From assembly GCF_900167455.1 (NCBI RefSeq), contig NZ_FUWJ01000005.1, positions 186,001 to 250,000 on the forward strand: a stretch of DNA of 64,000 bases. Direction: 5' to 3'. The position numbers and the translations under genes are program-made. Origin of the DNA: Enhydrobacter aerosaccus (GTDB lineage Bacteria; Pseudomonadota; Alphaproteobacteria; Reyranellales; Reyranellaceae). The stretch's first letter is position 1, and each line of letters begins with the position of its first letter. Below are positions 62,201-64,000 of the stretch, piece after piece. The notes below the pieces were generated by a model. The model worked only from the letters and a program-made list of their open reading frames with translations. It was not told the DNA's origin and ran no database searches.

Positions 62201-63003
62201 TGTCTCTGGCGGCCAACTTGAATGCGAAGGGCTACCTCCAGTCCATGACGGACCTCATGGGAGTTCTTCGGTCTTCCCAGCAGGCAGACGGACCGAGCAC
62301 CGTGCAATCGTTCCTCAACAGTCGCGCGGCCTCATACATCCCTCGGGCGATCTCCAGCTTCAACACGGACGACACTCTGCACCAAGTCCGGGGCATGATC
62401 GATGCCATCGAGAACCGCATCCCCGGGTTGGCCTCCAAGCTCGATCCTATGCGGGACAATCTCGGGGACAAGATGACCACTCCGGTGGGTTGGCCGTGGC
62501 GAGAGATCAACCCGTTCTCCCTGGTGGAGGGTAAGACCAGCCCCGCACGTAGCGAGATGGCCTACTGGGGCGAAGGACCTACCAAGACGCGGTTCATGAT
62601 GCCGAGCCCTTCGGTGGGTGGCGCTATCGATCTGCGGGACTTCAAGAACCCTCGCACAGGTCAGTCCGCTTATGACCGGTGGATGGAACTCGTGAGCAAT
62701 CCGGGAGGCAACCGGAAGAGCGCCGAGGAATCCATCAACGCGCTGGTGTCAAGCGACGCCTACAAGAACGCCAAGAAGAACGGCGTTGAAGATCCAATTT
62801 ATCGCCAGCATCCCGCCGCTCAGATGATCAAGGACGAGCTGCAACGTCACTACGAAGCGGCCCACACACAGATGCTCTCTGAGCCCGGCTTTGAGAACCT
62901 TCGCGGTGCGCTGGCGCAGTTCTCGGCAGCACAACGAGCGGTCCCCCTGGGGGCTCCCACGCCGACTAACCCCACGCTCCAAGACCTCCTCAACAACAAG
63001 TAA
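59236..63003 (+). CDS. Large internal virion protein, gp16-like, without a transglycosylase
   Basis: This is the largest gene, 1255 residues from GTG 59236. The place and size fit gp16 (1318 residues in T7). The N terminus is a Gln/Pro-rich spacer followed by a glycine-rich hydrophobic region (VGFLGAGTVLKGLG); I see no lytic transglycosylase signature such as an ESxx...GLMQ pair, which T7 gp16 has in its first 150 residues. The C-terminal half (FWINSVLSGWPTQVVNLAGN) is typical of large ejection proteins. Confidence 0.87.
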   Translation: MDDALVQRMKAAIAAPPQQQTPDNSASSQPDAQPPIDPGQGMGNPEFQGMPTEVTSDPTFQSSMMATALAPLGAVRDAAQGAIDTVKDAPSPFAPLDRMMGTQRPKFPEGSLELPEVPRADESTGYGQAVNAARDIGRFIVGFLGAGTVLKGLGMAEGVGTAIASGGIGDFLVTGAHDQRLVDFFDTVPALKGPVLDALAEAGSGEGDSWVRKIEAAGEGVLAGAAIEGVVKLVGGLRKVVQAQLTGDAEAVKKAVTEAEPELQQGLDAVTKEHPEGEPLAKSPTPPEEPDNVEVKTNGDSFEHPDNGDTPLPLSDNAKSEIKAASEGGDVHFDKLSPETQAEVKAWLEKNPDLVPPAPKPKYEPAFKLDDAQKADFEKALETSLSVPYATLKAEAPGSALEDTLGNYFNYRRMDSPDAVKLSLSQLAEMMAPKIDEVSGGAKQTFARVQELADWVGSKPDVLMGSLQQLTGQSENMPALVVAGKTWMQSLTNDILKIAKMDAAGLATDADKVYMDQMTNVLMDLVGTVKSVQRAAARTTAAGRIATGSGLEAADAATLRGQLGDKNFKLIGNLLGLTDGNPGSVIKLLEPTLGQKIMGVANEFWINSVLSGWPTQVVNLAGNVRNTFLYPLYRMAGGALTADKQALQVGMAQYAALRSHVFDSFEMARRALVSNAPVLDAAGQQVEAHPGWIRAGTFGLQDDNIFGVGVNWLGKAIGMPTRFLTASDEFFAQLNYRASVEARARTEAFRTGLSDKPSIPVSIDGKVKLVSPVDQYVKDAFEEAFNPANGSAFGAEGELLNSAAMADSRRARFTQPLKQDANWFGATKSLGEIVNGAANSMPWFRHVVAPFTKVPTNLFREMMYESPAAPLRAQFWHDVQQGGERRADAIGRLSLGSMFSAGVSMLVAEGVITGKGPTDPQLNKQWRAAGNQPYSIRLRGAGENGQDLFIPYQRFDPVAGIMGIIADASYIMAHVDERTQNSLAMSIGLSLAANLNAKGYLQSMTDLMGVLRSSQQADGPSTVQSFLNSRAASYIPRAISSFNTDDTLHQVRGMIDAIENRIPGLASKLDPMRDNLGDKMTTPVGWPWREINPFSLVEGKTSPARSEMAYWGEGPTKTRFMMPSPSVGGAIDLRDFKNPRTGQSAYDRWMELVSNPGGNRKSAEESINALVSSDAYKNAKKNGVEDPIYRQHPAAQMIKDELQRHYEAAHTQMLSEPGFENLRGALAQFSAAQRAVPLGAPTPTNPTLQDLLNNK

Positions 63004-63005
63004 GT

Positions 63006-63737
63006 GTGCCTTACGCCTATGACACTCACCCCGGCGACGGACTAACCACCGCCTGGGACTTCACGTTTGAATATCTAGACCAAAGTCACGTCTTTGTTGA
63101 TGTGGACGGCGTGGTGGTTGCTGGCACGTCTCTTGTCGGCCCTAACCGCATTGCGCTGCCTTCGGGAGCCACCCCTCCGCCAAGTGGAAGCAACGTTCAT
63201 ATCTTCCGGAAGACGCCCCTGACGCCGCTCGCTACGTGGCTCCCAACTACGCTCAACGATGCCGAGACGAACCGAATATCTCAGCTTCAGACGCTTTACG
63301 CCACGCAAGAGAACCAAGACGAGATCGGGCGACTTGGTAACACCTATGACATTCCGCAGCTCATTGCGCAGGCGCTCGCCTTCGGTGGAGTGTGGACTGT
63401 CCCGGGTCCGGCGGGTCCTCCGGGAGCTACTGGTCCGGCTGGCGCTACTGGTCCGGCTGGTCCGGCTGGCGCTACTGGTCCGGCTGGTGCTCAAGGACCG
63501 GCTGGTCCGGCTGGGCCGTCAGGGGTTGCCTCGGTGGCTAACCTGGGTTCCGGCGTAGCGCTTGCGGGACTGGCTACAGGAGGTGTGCTCAACATCCGCT
63601 CGATCAACGTCCAGACGATCAACACGGGAGCTTATCCAGGCGGAACCCCAGGCGGATGCACCATAAGCGTCGGCCTTGGAGGAGACGGCACTCTATTCAT
63701 CACTCTATATCAAGGTTGGAACTCTATCGGCCCCTGA
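63006..63737 (+). CDS. Tail fibre with gp17-like N terminus and collagen-like repeats
   Basis: This 243-residue protein starts at GTG 63006. Residues 1-105 match the T7 fibre anchoring domain (GLTTAWDFTFEYLDQSHVFV and ATWLPTTLNDAETNRISQLQ). A collagen-like rod of 13 Gly-X-Y triplets follows and a short C-terminal cap of about 70 residues ends it. It is much shorter than T7 gp17 (553), so receptor binding may be shared with the tailspike at 40832. Confidence 0.88.
   Translation: MPYAYDTHPGDGLTTAWDFTFEYLDQSHVFVDVDGVVVAGTSLVGPNRIALPSGATPPPSGSNVHIFRKTPLTPLATWLPTTLNDAETNRISQLQTLYATQENQDEIGRLGNTYDIPQLIAQALAFGGVWTVPGPAGPPGATGPAGATGPAGPAGATGPAGAQGPAGPAGPSGVASVANLGSGVALAGLATGGVLNIRSINVQTINTGAYPGGTPGGCTISVGLGGDGTLFITLYQGWNSIGP
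63405..63524 (+). repeat. Collagen-like Gly-X-Y coding repeats
   Basis: Forty codons form 13 Gly-X-Y triplets, mostly GPA and GAT. At DNA level units such as GGTCCGGCTGGCGCTACT recur exactly, so length change by slippage or recombination is easy. Confidence 0.9.
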
Positions 63738-64000
63738 TGCCTACCGTAAACTCTTCCCATGGCATTGAGCTACCTTCTCCGGTTCGCATTGGCAGGCATA
63801 CAGTAGGGTTCGCCTTGATCCACCCCCAGGAAGCTGATGAGGCTCGCGTGTGGGGCTACTACGATCCCAACGGAAAGCGCATCGTGCTCGATGCCGGTAT
63901 CTCCGGATTACGCGCCGTGGAAGTCGTCATACACGAACTGACGCACGCCCTCTATCACCTCAAGTCGGTTAACCCGCGCTGGGGCGAGGAGAAGACCGTT
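63737..64000 (+). CDS. Phage metallopeptidase-like protein, cut by the window end
   Basis: The ATG at 63737 overlaps the fibre stop (TGATG) and opens a frame that runs to the window edge, 88 codons. It contains IHELTHALYHL, a zinc-protease HExxH motif, preceded by RIVLDAGISGLRAVEVV. This pattern is found in small phage SprT- or ImmA-like metallopeptidases. The C terminus and any third ligand are not visible, so the exact family is open. Confidence 0.7.
   Translation, partial: MPTVNSSHGIELPSPVRIGRHTVGFALIHPQEADEARVWGYYDPNGKRIVLDAGISGLRAVEVVIHELTHALYHLKSVNPRWGEEKTV

Larger units (their letters stand above)
33056..64000 (+). mobile_element. T7-like (Autographiviridae-type) prophage, left 31 kb
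   Basis: From the broken tRNA to the window end nearly every gene is on the plus strand and follows T7 order: RNA polymerase, DNA-binding protein, endonuclease I, primase-helicase, DNA polymerase, exonuclease, portal, scaffold, capsid, tail tubes, internal virion proteins and fibre. All visible major genes have full-length frames, so the element looks intact or nearly so. No integrase, terminase or recognisable repressor is visible; these should lie to the right of 64000 if the element is complete. Confidence 0.93.

Noticed and set aside
63405..63524. Possible CRISPR or satellite array
   Set aside because: Repeat units are in frame and encode Gly-X-Y triplets without spacers.
33193..64000. 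Integrase, excisionase or recognisable repressor gene in the visible prophage
   Set aside because: I read every frame for tyrosine-recombinase (R-H-R-Y) and serine-recombinase patterns and for CI-like repressors and found none.

Overview
The window joins about 33 kb of ordinary bacterial chromosome to about 31 kb of a T7-like prophage. The chromosomal part is GC-rich and densely coded. Its gene families (MaoC dehydratases, enoyl-CoA hydratases, a Bug-type binding protein, a taurine/nitrate-type ABC importer, TauD, NadK, Bfd/Bfr, DUF3309) suggest an alphaproteobacterium of the Rhodospirillales/Rhizobiales kind. The genus cannot be fixed by eye; Reyranella-like is only a guess. No gene-free stretch exceeds 300 bases.

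Host layout. 3-4589: a DUF2252 protein cut by the window edge, then moaA, eutB and eutC in tight series. 4552-8262: EamA exporter, ChaC-like cyclotransferase, MaoC, enoyl-CoA hydratase and a small unknown protein. 8373-12250: argC and a three-gene ABC importer. 12355-16965: a second enoyl-CoA hydratase, then an envelope-glycan type cluster (SMR-like carrier, membrane-anchored GT2, methyltransferase, divergent multi-spanning GT-C-like protein). 16975-19185: a four-gene operon with overlapping stops and starts (MaoC, VOC, two thioesterases). 19307-20995: iron and oxidative-stress genes (bfd, bfr, sodB, a DUF3309 peptide). 21093-32902: two MFS carriers, a B12-binding-type radical SAM protein, TauD, NAD kinase, SDR, Bug protein, dienelactone hydrolase, acyl-CoA synthetase and a FAD oxidoreductase.

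Prophage layout. At 33013 a tRNA-Leu(UAA) gene starts but only its 5' half is present; after the anticodon stem the sequence becomes phage. The phage then runs in T7 order: single-subunit RNA polymerase, small early genes, ssDNA-binding protein, endonuclease I, three tandem small paralogues, HTH protein, primase-helicase, DNA polymerase, GIY-YIG nuclease, exonuclease, dNMP kinase, portal, scaffold, capsid and terminator, tail tube A and B, gp13-like to gp16-like internal virion proteins, fibre with collagen repeats, and a metallopeptidase cut by the window end. Inserted before the primase is a cassette with a beta-helix tailspike and, in reverse orientation, a methyltransferase. Integrase, recognisable repressor, terminase and recognisable lysis genes are not in the window; they should lie beyond 64000 if the element is complete.

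Most notable points: a T7-type phage living as a prophage in a tRNA gene that this junction does not restore; three AGTGATCCCG repeats between the junction and the RNA polymerase gene; the tailspike/methyltransferase cassette; three phage genes whose best start codon is AUA or AUC; and a tandem family of very small proteins.
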